From contig JABAKD010000013.1 in the NCBI GenBank assembly GCA_012845835.1, forward strand, positions 2,708,415 through 2,772,414: a DNA stretch of 64,000 bases, in the 5' to 3' direction. The notes beneath the pieces are model-generated. The model had not been told where the DNA came from, did no database searches, and worked only from the letters and a program-made list of their open reading frames with translations. Position numbers and translations under genes: made by a program. This document shows, in pieces, positions 22,214-34,459 of this stretch. Source of the DNA: Undaria pinnatifida. Its lineage: Eukaryota; Sar; Phaeophyceae; Laminariales; Alariaceae. Within the stretch, counting starts at the first letter, position 1, and each line of letters begins with the position of its first letter.

Positions 22214-22713
22214 NNNNNNNNNNNNNNNNNNNNNNNNNNNNNNNNNNNNNNNNNNNNNNNNNNNNNNNNNNNNNNNNNNNNNNNNNNNNNNNNNNNNNNN
22301 NNNNNNNNNNNNNNNNNNNNNNNNNNNNNNNNNNNNNNNNNNNNNNNNNNNNNNNNNNNNNNNNNNNNNNNNNNNNNNNNNNNNNNNNNNNNNNNNNNNN
22401 NNNNNNNNNNNNNNNNNNNNNNNNNNNNNNNNNNNNNNNNNNNNNNNNNNNNNNNNNNNNNNNNNNNNNNNNNNNNNNNNNNNNNNNNNNNNNNNNNNNN
22501 NNNNNNNNNNNNNNNNNNNNNNNNNNNNNNNNNNNNNNNNNNNNNNNNNNNNNNNNNNNNNNNNNNNNNNNNNNNNNNNNNNNNNNNNNNNNNNNNNNNN
22601 NNNNNNNNNNNNNNNNNNNNNNNNNNNNNNNNNNNNNNNNNNNNNNNNNNNNNNNNNNNNNNNNNNNNNNNNNNNNNNNNNNNNNNNNNNNNNNNNNNNN
22701 NNNNNNNNNNNNN
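22214..22713. other. assembly gap (500 N)
   Basis: Again exactly 500 Ns. The GGCC-rich repeat lies to the left and satellite sequence to the right, so the true distance and possibly the join itself are unknown. Confidence 0.99.
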
Positions 22714-25700
22714 GTGTGTACGAGTCGGGATGATATAAAAAAAATGTAATGGGGTCGTGGGAGTATATTGGTTTGTGTTAGAAGGTGGGTCAGTAAAGTT
22801 GGTGAGCCTACTGTTGGATGTGTGTTGGGATAGGATCGTTGGCAGTAGGAAAGTGAGCTATTAGCGTTAGCTGCTTGGGCGGCGCGGGATAAACTTGATC
22901 TAACTATGGAATGTGACGAAAGGCCTATTTTTCACGGTATGTGATTTTAGATTCCGTCTCTTTTTTTGCATACCTTGACATGCAACATCTGTAACCGTCA
23001 TTTTGTTGAAACGGTACTTATTGGGTATGTACGGTGCGGGATAATATGAAATGAAGTGTTATAGGGTCGTGGGTGTAAAATGGTTGTTGATAGTAGGTGG
23101 GTCAGTGAAGTTGGTGAGCCTACTGCTGGATGTGCGGTGGGATAGGATCGTTGGCCGTGGGAAGGTAAGCCATTAGGGTTAGCTGCTTGGGCGGCGCGGG
23201 ATACACTTGATGTAACTATGGGATATGACGAAAGGCCTTTTTTCTACTGTATGTTTCTTTAGATTCCGTCTCTTATTTTGCATACCTTGAGATGCAACAT
23301 CTGTATCCGTCATTTTGTTGAAACGGTACTTATTGGGTATGTACGGTGCGGGATGATTTGGAATGAAATGTTTTGGGGTCGTGGGTGTTTATTGGTTGGT
23401 GTTAGTAAGTGGGTCAGTAAAGTTGGTGAGCCTACTGTTGGATGTGTGTTGGGATAGGATCGTTGGCAGTGGGAAAGTGAGCTATCAGCGTTAGCCGCTC
23501 GGGCGGCGCGGGATACACTTGATCTACTTTTGGTATATGACGAGAGGCCTTTTTTCACGGTATGTGATTTCAGATTCCGTCTCTTTTTTTGGATACCTTG
23601 AGATGCAACATCTGTAACCGTCATTTTGTTGGAACGGTACTTGTTGGGTATGGACGGTGCGGGATGAAATGAATTGAAATGTTATGGGGTCGTGGGTGTA
23701 TATTGGTTGGTGTTAGAAGGTGGGTCAGTGAAGTTGGTGAGCCTACTGCTGGATATGCGGTGGGATGGGATCGTTGGCCGTGGGAAGGTGAACCATTAGG
23801 GTTAGCTGCTTGGGCGGCGCGGTATACAATTGATGTAACTATAGGATGTGACGAAAGGCATTTTTTCTACCGTATGTTTCTTTAGATTCCGTCTCTTTTT
23901 TTGGATACCTTGACATGCAACATCTGTATCCGTCTTTTTGTTGAAACGGTGCTTATTGGGTATGTACGGTGCGGGATGATATGGAATGAAACATTTTGGG
24001 GTCGTGGGTGTATATTAGTTGGTGTTGGTAGGTGGGTCAGTTAAGTTGGTCAGCCTACTGCTGGATGTGCGGTGGGATAGGATCGTTGGCCGTGGGAAGG
24101 TGAGCCATTAGGGTTAAACAGAGTTTTCAGAAAAATGGGAACGGAGCCTAAAATGAGAACCAAGCGTTATCTCCAGAACCATGTGGTGTATCAGAGAACC
24201 GAAATAATCCTGCGAAACCCCTTGGCCAGCCCTGTGAGAGGAGCTCGTCAGAACGGTCATGCTCCATCTCATGCCTTCGGGTGGGCGCAAAAAGTGATAT
24301 ACGCTGGCTCTATGGTGATTTCTCTAGATGCTGGCTACCGAGGCGATGCCGAGGACTTCCAGCCTGAGCGACAGCTCATTCGAAGGCTGCTGTACAGCCC
24401 CACAGGACTGTCATTTCGTTTTTTTTGAGTTGTACATAATTGGTTTGCTTTCTAAAAAAAACCGTCCGTTCTCATTTTAGGCTCCGTTCCCATTTTTCAG
24501 AAAACTCTGTTGTTAGCTGCTTGGGCGGCGCGGGATACAATTGATGTAACTATGGGATGTGACGCAAGGCCTTTTTTCACGGTATGTGATTTCAGATTCC
24601 GTCTCTTTTTTTGAATACATTGACATGCAACAGTTGTAACCGTCATTTTGTTGGAACGGTACTTGTTGAGTATGTACGGTGCGGGATGAAATGAATTGAA
24701 ATGTAATGGGGTCGTGGGTGTATATTGGTTGGTGTTAGAAGGTGGGTCAGTAAAGTTGGTGAGCCTACTGTTGGATGTGTGTTGGGATCGGATCGTTGGC
24801 AGTAGGAAAGTGAGCTATTAGCGTTAGCTGCTTGGGCGGCGCGGGATAAACTTGATCTAACTATGGAATGTGACGAAAGGCCTTTTTTTCACGGTATGTG
24901 ATTTTAGATTCCGTCTCTTTTTTTGCATACCTTGACATGCAACATCTGTAACCGTCATTTTGTTGAAACGGTACTTATTGGGTATGTACCGTGCGGGATA
25001 ATATGAAATAAAGTGTTATAGGGTCGTGGGTGTAAATTGGTTGGTGTTAGTAGGTGGGTCAGTGAAGTTGGTGAGCCTACTGCTGGATGTGCGGTGGGAT
25101 AGGATCGTTGGCCGTGGGAAGGTAAGCCATTAGGGTTAGCTGCTTGGGCGGCGCGGGGTACACTTGATGTAACTATGGGATATGACGAAAGGCCTTTTTC
25201 TACTGTATGTTTCTTTAGATTCCGTCTCTTATTTTGCAAACCTTGAGATGCAACATCTGTATCCGTCATTTTGTTGAAACGGTACTTATTGGGTATGTAC
25301 GGTGCGGGATGATATGGAATGAAATGTTTTGGGGTCGTGGGTGTATATTGGTTGGTGTTAGTAGGTGGGTCAGTAAAGTTGGTGAGCCTACTGTTGGATG
25401 TGTGTTGGGATAGGATCGTTAGCAGTGAGAGAGTGAGCTATTAGCGTTAGCTGCTTGGGCGGCGCGGGATACACTTGATCTAACTATGGTATGTGACAAA
25501 AGGCCTTTTTTCACGGTATGTGATTTTAGATTCCGTATGTTTTTTTGGATACCTTGAGCTGCAACATCTGTAACCGTCATTTTGTTGAAACGGTACTTAC
25601 TTTTTGGGTGTGTACGAGTCGGGATGATATGAAATGAAATGTAATGGGGTCGTGGGAGTATATTGGTTTGTGTTAGAAGGTGGGTCAGTAAAGTTGGTGA

Positions 25701-28090
25701 GCCTACTGTTGGATGTGTGTTGGGATAGGATCGTTGGCAGTAGGAAAGTGAGCTATTAGCGTTAGCTGCTTGGGCGGCGCGGGATAAACTTGATCTAACT
25801 ATGGAATGTGACGAAAGGCCTATTTTTCACGGTATGTGATTTTAGATTCCGTCTCTTTTTTTGCATACCTTGACATGCAACATCTGTAACCGTCATTTTG
25901 TTGAAACGGTACTTATTGGGTATGTACGGTGCGGGATAATATGAAATGAAGTGTTATAGGGTCGTGGGTGTAAAATGGTTGTTAATAGTAGGTGGGTCAG
26001 TGAAGTTGGTGAGCCTACTGCTTGATGTGCGGTGGGATAGGATCGTTGGCCGTGGGAAGGTAAGCCATTAGGGTTAGCTGCTTGGGCGGCGCGAGATACA
26101 CTTGATGTAACTATTGGATATGACGAAAGGCCTTTTTTCTACTGTATGTTTCTTTAGATTCCGTCTCTTATTTTGCATACCTTGAGATGCAACATCTGTA
26201 TCCGTCATTTTGTTGAAACGGTACTTATTGGGTATGTACGGTGCGGGATGATTTGGGATGAAATGTTTTGGGGTCGTGGGTGTTTATTGGTTGGTGTTAG
26301 TAAGTGGGTCAGTAAAGTTGGTGAGCCTACTGTTGGATGTGTGTTGGGATAGGATCGTTGGCAGTGGGAAAGTGAGCTATCAGCGTTAGCCGCTCGGGCG
26401 GCGCGGGATACACTTGATCTACTTTTGGTATGTGACGAGAGGCCTTTTTTCACGGTATGTGATTTCAGATTCCGTCTCTTTTTTTGGATACCTTGAGATG
26501 CAACATCTGTAACCGTCATTTTGTTGGAACGGTACTTGTTGGGTATGGACGGTGCGGGATGAAATGAATTGAAATGTTATGGGGTCGTGGGTGTATCTTG
26601 GTTGGTGTTAGAAGGTGGGTCAGTGAAGTTGGTGAGCCTACTGCTGGATATGCGGTGGGATGGGATCGTTGGCCGTGGGAAGGTGAACCATTAGCGTTAG
26701 CTGCTTGGGCGGCGCGGTATACAATTGATGTAACTATAGGATGTGACGAAAGGCATTTTTTCTACCGTATGTTTCTTTAGATTCCGTCTCTTTTTTTGGA
26801 TACCTTGACATGCAACATCTGTATCCGTCTTTTTGTTGAAACGGTGCTCTTTGGGTATGTACGGTGCGGGATGATATGGAATGAAACATTTTGGGGTCGT
26901 GGGTGTATATTAGTTGGTGTTGGTAGGTGGGTCAGTTAAGTTGGTCAGCCTACTGCTGGATGTGCGGTGGGATAGGATCGTTGGCCGTGGGAAGGTGAGC
27001 CATTAGGGTTAGCTGCTTGGGCGGCGCGGGATACAATTGATGTAACTATGGGATGTGACGCAAGGCCTTTTTTCACGGTATGTGATTTCAGATTCCGTCT
27101 CTTTTTTTGAATACCTTGACATGCAACAGTTGTAACCGTCATTTTGTTGGAACGGTACTTGTTGGGTATGTACGGTGCGGGATGAAATGAATTGAAATGT
27201 AATGGGGTCGTGGGTGTATATTGGTTGGTGTTAGAAGGTGGGTCAGTAAAGTTGGTGAGCCTACTGTTGGATGTGTGTTGGGATAGGATCGTTGGCAGTA
27301 GGAAAGTGAGCTATTAGCGTTAGCTGCTTGGGCGGCGCGGGATAAACTTGATCTAACTATGGAATGTGACGAAAGGCCTTTTTTTCACGGTATGTGATTT
27401 TAGATTCCGTCTCTTTTTTTGCATACCTTGACATGCAACATCTGTAACCGTCATTTTGTTGAAACGGTACTTATTGGGTAGGTACGGTGCGGGATAATAT
27501 GAAATGAAGTGTTATAGGGTCGTGGGTGTAAATTGGTTGGTGTTAGTAGGTGGGTCAGTGAAGCTGGTGAGCCTACTGCTGGATGTGCGGTGGGATAGGA
27601 TCGTTGGCCGTGGGAAGGTAAGCCATTAGGGTTAGCTGCTTGGGCGGCGCGGGATACACTTGATGTAACTATGGGATATGACGAAAGGCCTTTTTTCTAC
27701 TGTATGTTTCTTTAGATTCCGTCTCTTATTTTGGATACCTTGACATGCAACATCTGTATCCGTCATTTTGTTGAAACGGTACTTATTGGGTATGTACGGT
27801 GCGGGATGATATGGAATGAAATGTTTTGGGGTCGTGGGTGTTTATTGGTTGGTGTTAGTAAGTGGGTCAGTAAAGTTGGTGAGCCTACTGTTGGATGTGT
27901 GTTGGGATAGGATCGTTGGCAGTGGGAAAATGAGCTATCAGCGTTAGCTGCTCGGGCGGCGCGGGATACACTTGATCTACTTTTGGTATGTGACGAGAGG
28001 CCTTTTTTCACGGTATGTGATTTTAGATTCCGTCTCTTTTTTTGGATACCTTGAGATGCAACATCTGTAACCGTCATTTTGTTGAAACGG
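22714..28090 (+). repeat. two copies of an 8-monomer higher-order repeat (about 2.5 kb unit)
   Basis: The variant word GTGTGTACGAGTCGGGATGA and the following GGTTTGTGTTAGAAGG mark monomers near 22714 and 25606. Positions 22771 and 25666 are equivalent (offset 2895), whereas 24535 and 27031 are equivalent at offset 2496. The difference of 399 equals the element plus target duplication inserted at 24117. The true unit is therefore 2496 bp, or 8 monomers of 312. Corresponding monomers of the two units are nearly identical, while neighbours within a unit alternate between two types (GTTGGATGTGTGTTGGG and GCTGGATGTGCGGTGGG). Confidence 0.88.
24117..24511. mobile_element. 395-bp terminal-inverted-repeat element inserted in the satellite
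   Basis: The ends are 44-bp inverted repeats with a single mismatch (position 13). The left end starts AACAGAGTTTTCAG at 24117 and the right end finishes at 24511. GTTA is duplicated on both sides (24113-24116, 24512-24515). The equivalent monomer of the next higher-order unit, near 27010, shows the uninterrupted sequence with one GTTA, which fixes both ends. The inside holds a 97-codon frame (24135-24428) matching no transposase I know, so this looks non-autonomous. A 4-bp GTTA target does not point to one superfamily with certainty. Confidence 0.92.
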
Positions 28091-31000
28091 TACTTGTTGG
28101 GTATGGACGGTGCGGGATTATATGAAATGAAATGTTTTGGGGTCGTGGGTGTATATTGGTTGGTGTTAGTAGGTGGGTCAGTGAAGTTGGTGAGCCTACT
28201 GCTAGATATGCGGTGGGATGGGATCGTTGGCCGTGGGAAGGTGAACCATTAGGGTTAGCTGCTTGGGCGGCGCGGTATACAATTGATGTAACTATAGGAT
28301 GTGACGAAAGGCATTTTTTCTACCGTATTTTTCTTGAGATTCCGTCTCTTTTTTTGGATACCTTGACATGCACCAATTGTATCCGTCATTTTGTTGAAAC
28401 GGTGCTTATTGGGTATGTACGGTGCGGGATGATATGGAATGAAACATTTTGGGGTCGTGGGTGTATATTAGTTGGTGTTAGTAGGTGGGTCAGTTAAGTT
28501 GGTCAGCCTACTGCTGGATGTGCGGTGGGATAGGATCGTTGGCCGTGGGAAGGTGAGCCATTAGGGTTAGCTGCTTGGGCGGCGCGGGATACACTTGATT
28601 TAACTTTGGGATGTGACGCAAGGCTTTTTTTTTACCGTATGTGATTTTAGATTCCGTCTCTTTTACTGGATACCTGGACATGCAACATCTGTTACCGTCA
28701 TTTTGTTGAAACGGTACCTATTGGGTATGTACGGTGCGGGATGATATCAAATGGAATGTGATGGGGTCGTGGGTGTATAATGGTTGGTGTTAGAAGGTGG
28801 GTCAGTGAAGTTGGTGAGCCTACTGCTGAATGTGCGGTGGGGTAGCATCGTTGGCCGTGGGAAGGTGAGCCATTAGGGTTAGCTGCTTGGGCGGCGCGGG
28901 ATACACTTGATCTAACTATGGGATTTGACGCAAGGCGCTTGTCCTACCGTATATATATGATTTTCGATTCCGTCTCATTTTCAGGATACCTTGAGATGCA
29001 ACATCTGTAACCGTCATTTTGTTGGAACGGTACTTGTTGGGTATGTATGGTGCGGGATGATATGAAATGAAATGTGATGGGGTCGTGGGTGTATATTGGT
29101 TGTTGTTAGTAGGTGGGTCAGCGAAGTTGGTGAGCCTACTGCTGGATGTGCGGTGGGATGGGATCGTTGTCTGTGGGAAGGTGAGCCATTAGGGTTAGCT
29201 GCTTGGGCGGCGCGGGATACACTTAATCTAACTATGGGATGTGACGAAGGCATTTTTTTTTCACGTATGTTTCATTAGAATCCGTCTCTTTTTATGGATA
29301 CCTTGACATGCAACATCTGTGACCGTCATTTTGTTGAAACGGTACTTATTGGGTATGTACGGTGCGGAGGATATGAAACGAAATGTGATGGGGTCGTGGG
29401 TGTACATTGGTTGGTGTTAGTAGGTGGGTAAGTGAAGTTGGTGAGCCTACTGCTGAATGTGCGGTGGGGTAGCATCGTTGGCCGTGGGAAGATGAACCAT
29501 TAGGGTTTGCTGCTTGGGCGGCGCGGGATACACTTGATCTATCTATGGGATGTGACGCAAGGCACTTGTCCTACCGTATATGATTTTAGATTCCGTCTTG
29601 TGTTTTTGGGTACCTTGAGATGCAACATCTGTAACCGTCATTTTGTTGAAACGGTACTTGTTGGGTATGTACGGTGCGGGATGATATGAAATGAAATGTT
29701 ATGGGGTCGTGGGTGTTAATGGTTGGTGTTAGTAGGTGGGTCAGTGAAGTTGGTGAGCCTACTGCTGAATGCGCGGTGGCATCGGATCGTTGGCCGTGGG
29801 AAGGTGAGCCATTGCGGTTAGCTGCTTGGGCGGCGCGGGATACACTTGATCTAAATATGGGATGTGACGCAAGGAACTTCTTCTACCGTAAGTGATTTTA
29901 GATTCCATCTTTTTTTTGGATACCTTGACATGCAACATCTGTAACCGTCATTTTATTGGAACGGTACTTTCTTGTTGGGTATGTACAGTGCGGGATGATA
30001 TGGAATGAAATGTTATTGGGTCGTGGGTGTATATTGGTTGGTGTTAGTAGGTGGGTCAGTAAAGTTGGTAAGCCTACTGTTGGATGTGTGTTGGGATAGG
30101 ATCGTTGGCCGTGGAGAAGTGAGCTATTAGCGTTAGCTGCTTGGGCGGCGCGGGATACGCTTGATCAAACTATGGCATGTGACGAAAGGCCTTTCATCAC
30201 GTTATGTGATATCAGATTCCGTATCTTGTTTTGGATACCTTGAGATGCAACATCTGTAACCGTCATTTTGTTGGAACGGTACTTGTTTGGTATGTACGGT
30301 GCGGGATGATATGAAATGAAATGATGTGGGGCCGTGGGTGTATATTTGTTGATGTTAGTAGGTGGGTCAGTGAAGTTGGTGAGCCTACTGCTGCTGGATG
30401 TGTGTTGGGATCGGATCGTTGGCCGTGGGAAGGTGAGCGATGAGGATTAGCTGCTTGGGCGGCGCGGGATACACTTGATCTAACTGTGGTATGTGACGCA
30501 AGGCATTTTTTTTACCATATATATGTGATTTTAGATTCCGTCTCTTTTTTTTTGATACCTTGAGTTGCAACATCTGTAACCGTCTTTTTGTTGGAACGGT
30601 ACTTACTTATCGGGTATGTACGGTGCGGGATGATATGAAATGCAATGTTATGGGGTCGTGGGTGTATAGTGGTTGAGGTTCGTGGGTGGGTCAGGAGAGT
30701 TGGTGAGCCTACTGCTGGATGTGTGTTGGGATGGGATCGTTGGCCGTGGGAATGAGCCATTTTTAGCGTTAGCTGCTTGGGCGCCGCGGGATACACTTGA
30801 TCTAACTATGGTATGCGACGCAAGGCCGTTTATTTTACAGTATGTTTTTTTAGATTCCGTATTTTTATTTGGATAACTTGAGATGCAACATCTGTAACCG
30901 TCATTTTGTTGGAACGGTACTTATCGGGTGTGTACGGTGCGGGATGATATGAAATGAATTGTTATGGGGTCGTGGGTGTATTGTGGTTGGTGTTAGTAGG

Positions 31001-32300
31001 TGGGTCAGGAGAGTAGGTGACCCTACTGCTGGATGTGTGTTGGGATAGGATCGTTGGCTGTGGGAAGGTGAGCCATTACGGTTAGCTGCTTGGGCGGCGC
31101 GGGATACACTTGATCTAACTATGGGATGTGACTCAAGGCGTTTTTCTTACCGTATGTTCCTTTAGATTCCGTATCTTTTTTTGGATACCTTGAGATGCAA
31201 CGTTTGTAACCGACATTTTGTTGGAACGGTACCTTTTGGGTATGTACGGTGCGGGATGATACGAAATGAAATGTTGTGGGGTCGTGGGTGTATAATGGTT
31301 GGTGTTAGTAGGTGGGTCAGGCGAATCAGTGAGCCTACTGCTAGATGTGTGTTGGGATAGGATCGTTGGCAATGGGAAGGTGAGCCATTAGGGTTAGCTG
31401 CTTGGGCGGCGCGGGATACACTTGATCTAACTATGGTATGTGAAGCAAGGCATTTTTTTAACCATATATATGTGATTCTATATTCCGATTTTTTTTTTGG
31501 ATACCTTGAGATGCAACATCTGCAACCAACCGTCATTTTGTTGGAACGGTACTTATTGGTATTGTACGGTGCGGGATGATATGAAATGAAATGTTGTGGT
31601 GTCGTGGGTGTATATTGGTTGATTGTAGTAGATACACAGTTAGTGAGCCTACTGCTGGATGTGTGGTGGGCTAGGATCGTTGGCCGCGGGAAGGTGAGCC
31701 ATAAGGGTTAGCTGCTTGGGCGGCGCGGGATACACTTGATCTAAATATGGGATGTGACGTAAGGCATTTTTTTTTCCGTATGTTATTTTAGATTCCGTAT
31801 CGTTTTATTGGACAACTTGAGATGCAACATCTATAACCGTCATTTTATTGGAAAGTACCTATTAGGTAAGTGTGGTACAGGATAATATGGAATGAAATGT
31901 TGTGGTGTCGTGGGTGTGTATTGGTTGGTGTTAAGGGTCGGAAGAGTTAGCGAGCCTACTGCTGGATGTGTGTTGGGATAGGATCGTTGGATGTGGGAAG
32001 CTGAGCCGTTACGGTTTATTGCTTGGGACGCGAGGAATACATTTGATCTGACTTTGGGATGTGACGCAGAGCACTCCCTTATCGTATGTGATTTCTGATT
32101 CCGTATCGTTTTTTGAATACCTTGGAGTGCAACATCTGTAACCGTCATTTCGTTGGAACGGTACCTATTGGGATGGTATGGTACAGGATGATATGAAATG
32201 AAATGTTATGGTGTCGTGGGTGCATATTGGTTGGTGTTAGTAGGTGGGTCGGGAGATTTAGTGAGCCTGCTGCTGGATGTGTGTTGGGATAGGATCATTG

Positions 32301-32926
32301 ACCGTGGGTAGGTGATCCATTACGGTTGGCTGCTTGGGACACGAGGAATACACTTGATCTGACTATGGGATGTGAAGCAAAGTGTTTCCTCACCGTAAAA
32401 GGTTTTGAATTCCGTGTCTGGTTTTGTTTACCTTGACATGCAACGTCTGTAACCGTCATTTTGTTGGAAAGGTACCTTTTGGGTATGTATGGTACGGGAT
32501 GATATAAAAATGAAAATCTACAGTGACGTGGGTGTTCATTGGCCGGTGTTAGGTGGGTGGGTCGGGAGAGTTTGTGACCCTACTGCTGGATGTGTGTTGG
32601 GATAGGATCGTTGACCGTGGGTAGGTGATCCATTACGGTTGGCTGCTTGGGACACGAGGAATACACTTGATCTGACTATGGGATGTGAAGCAAAGTGTTT
32701 CCTCACCGTAAAAGGTTTTGAATTCTGTGTCTGGTTTTGGATACCTTGACATGCAACGTCTGTAACCGTCATTTTGTTGGAAAGGTACCTTTTGGGTATG
32801 TATGGTACGGGATGATATAAAAATGAAAATCTACAGTGACGTGGGTGTTCATTGGCCGGTGTTAGGTGGGTGGGTCGGGAGAGTTTGTGACCCTACTGCT
32901 GGATGTGTGTTGGGATAGGATCGTTG
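32301..32926 (+). repeat. recently duplicated pair of satellite monomers
   Basis: The monomer starting at 32301 and the one starting at 32614 (offset 313) are almost identical. They share rare variants such as GACACGAGGAATACAC and CACCGTAAAAGGTTTTGAAT that other monomers lack. This is a local amplification within an otherwise diverged part of the array. Confidence 0.85.
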
Positions 32927-33997
32927 GATGTGGGAAGCCGCGCCGTTAGGGTTGGCTGCTTGGGAAGCGAGCACTACACTTGATCTAACTATTGGATGTG
33001 ACGAAAAGCATCCCTTTACCGCATGTGATTTTGGATTCTGTATCCTTTTTTTGGATACCCTGAGATGCAACAACTGTAACTGTCACTTTTTTGGAAGAGT
33101 TCCTATTGTGTAAGTATTGTACGGAATGATATGAAATATTATGTTATGGTTTCTTGGGTGTTTATTGGTTGGTGTTAGGTAGGTGGGCCGGAAGAGTTAG
33201 TGAGCCTACTGCTGGATGTGTGTTGGGATAAGATCGTTGACTGTGGGAAGGTGAGCCATTACGGTTGACTGCTTGGGACGCGAGGAATACACTTGATCTG
33301 ACTATGGGATGTGACGCATAGCATTTACTCACCGTATGTATGTTATTTTTGGATTCCGTATCGTTTTGTTCTATACCTCGAGATGCCACATCTGTTACCG
33401 TCTTTTTGTTGGAACGGTACATATTGGGTATGTATGGTACGGGATGATATGAAATAAAATGTTATGGTGTCGTGGGTGTATATTGGTTGGTGTCAGTAGG
33501 TGGGTCCGGAGAGTTAGTGAGCCTACTGCTGGATGTGTGTTGGGATAGGATCGTTGGCCGTGGGGGGGTGAGCGAGGAATGCACTTGTACTCACTATAAG
33601 ATGTGGCGAAAGGCGTTTTCTTACTTACGTGATTATGAATTTTGTAGAATATTCAGCATTATTACTTGTTATGCACTATATGACCCCGTCACTGTTTTCA
33701 AACGGTACTTAATTGGTAAGTATGGCACGGGATGATCTGTAATATTTTGTCATCGTGTCGTGGTTGTGTATTGGTTGGTGTTAGGTCGGTGCGTCGAGAG
33801 CGTTAGTGAGCCTGCTGCTGGATGTGTGTTGGGATAGGATTGTTGGCCGTGGGAAGGTTGGCCATAAGGGTTGGCTGCTTGGAAAGCGAGGAATTCACTT
33901 GTTCTACTTATCGGATGTGGCGCATGCATTTCCTTACCGTATATGATTTTCCCTTTTATACCATTGTTTGAACACGTTGAGATGAAGCATCTGGAAC

Positions 33998-34382
33998 TGT
34001 GGAGACCAGGGTCGTAGATACCTATCGTAGATCGCGTACACGCATGCGAGAGAGGACACGTCACCGGTCAGGCAGTATACTATTCCGGGTCGCGATCGGC
34101 GTCACCCGTCAAGACGGCATTGACCCGTCCCCGGAAGGTCAGCCACCGAAAGATGTTTCCGCAGCATGACGAAGGGCATAAGCCCACCGTCACTCTCACT
34201 CTCGCTTTAGCATCTCCTTCCTACATCTTAGAAAGAAAGGTTTTCAGCGTGCGTCCGGTGTGAGGACGATAGTCAAGGGACCTCAGCACCGCGACGCCCT
34301 CTCCGCTTCGACTTCCGCTCCGCGACGAGTACCAGACCTCCGGGACCGCCCTCTCCACCTATCCCGTGAGAGACCAGGTTCC
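33998..34382 (+). repeat. 5' long terminal repeat of Ty3/gypsy chromovirus
   Basis: This matches 41618-42043 along its length, beginning TGTGGAGACCAGGGTCGTAG and ending GTGAGAGACCAGGTT. Differences are roughly one in ten by eye, which indicates an old insertion. It is about 40 bp shorter than the 3' copy, which carries an extra CGCTTCGACTTC...CGACGCC unit. TGGTGACCACC, starting a few bases downstream at 34387, could be the tRNA primer-binding site because it begins TGG. The left neighbour is satellite sequence. Confidence 0.88.
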
Positions 34383-34459
34383 ATAGTGGTGACCACCGTC
34401 GGAACAGCAAAACCTATATAAAACCAATATAAAGTCCGCCGTCGGAAAAGAAGAAAAAA

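Larger units (their letters stand above)
22714..33997 (+). repeat. satellite array, about 312-bp monomer (left part of main array)
   Basis: About 35 head-to-tail monomers. TGCAACATCTGTAACCGTCA-type words recur at 22981, 23293, 23604 and 23916, spacings of 311-312 bp. The most constant part reads GCCTACTGCTGGATGTG, then GGATAGGATCGTTGG, GCCATTAGGGTTAGCTGCTT and GGCGGCGCGGGATACACTTG. The T-rich segment after it varies most. Monomers are very alike from 22.7 to about 28.5 kb and become steadily more diverged to the right, the usual picture of a homogenised core and decaying edge. Each monomer can be read through for 104 codons on the minus strand. Confidence 0.95.
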
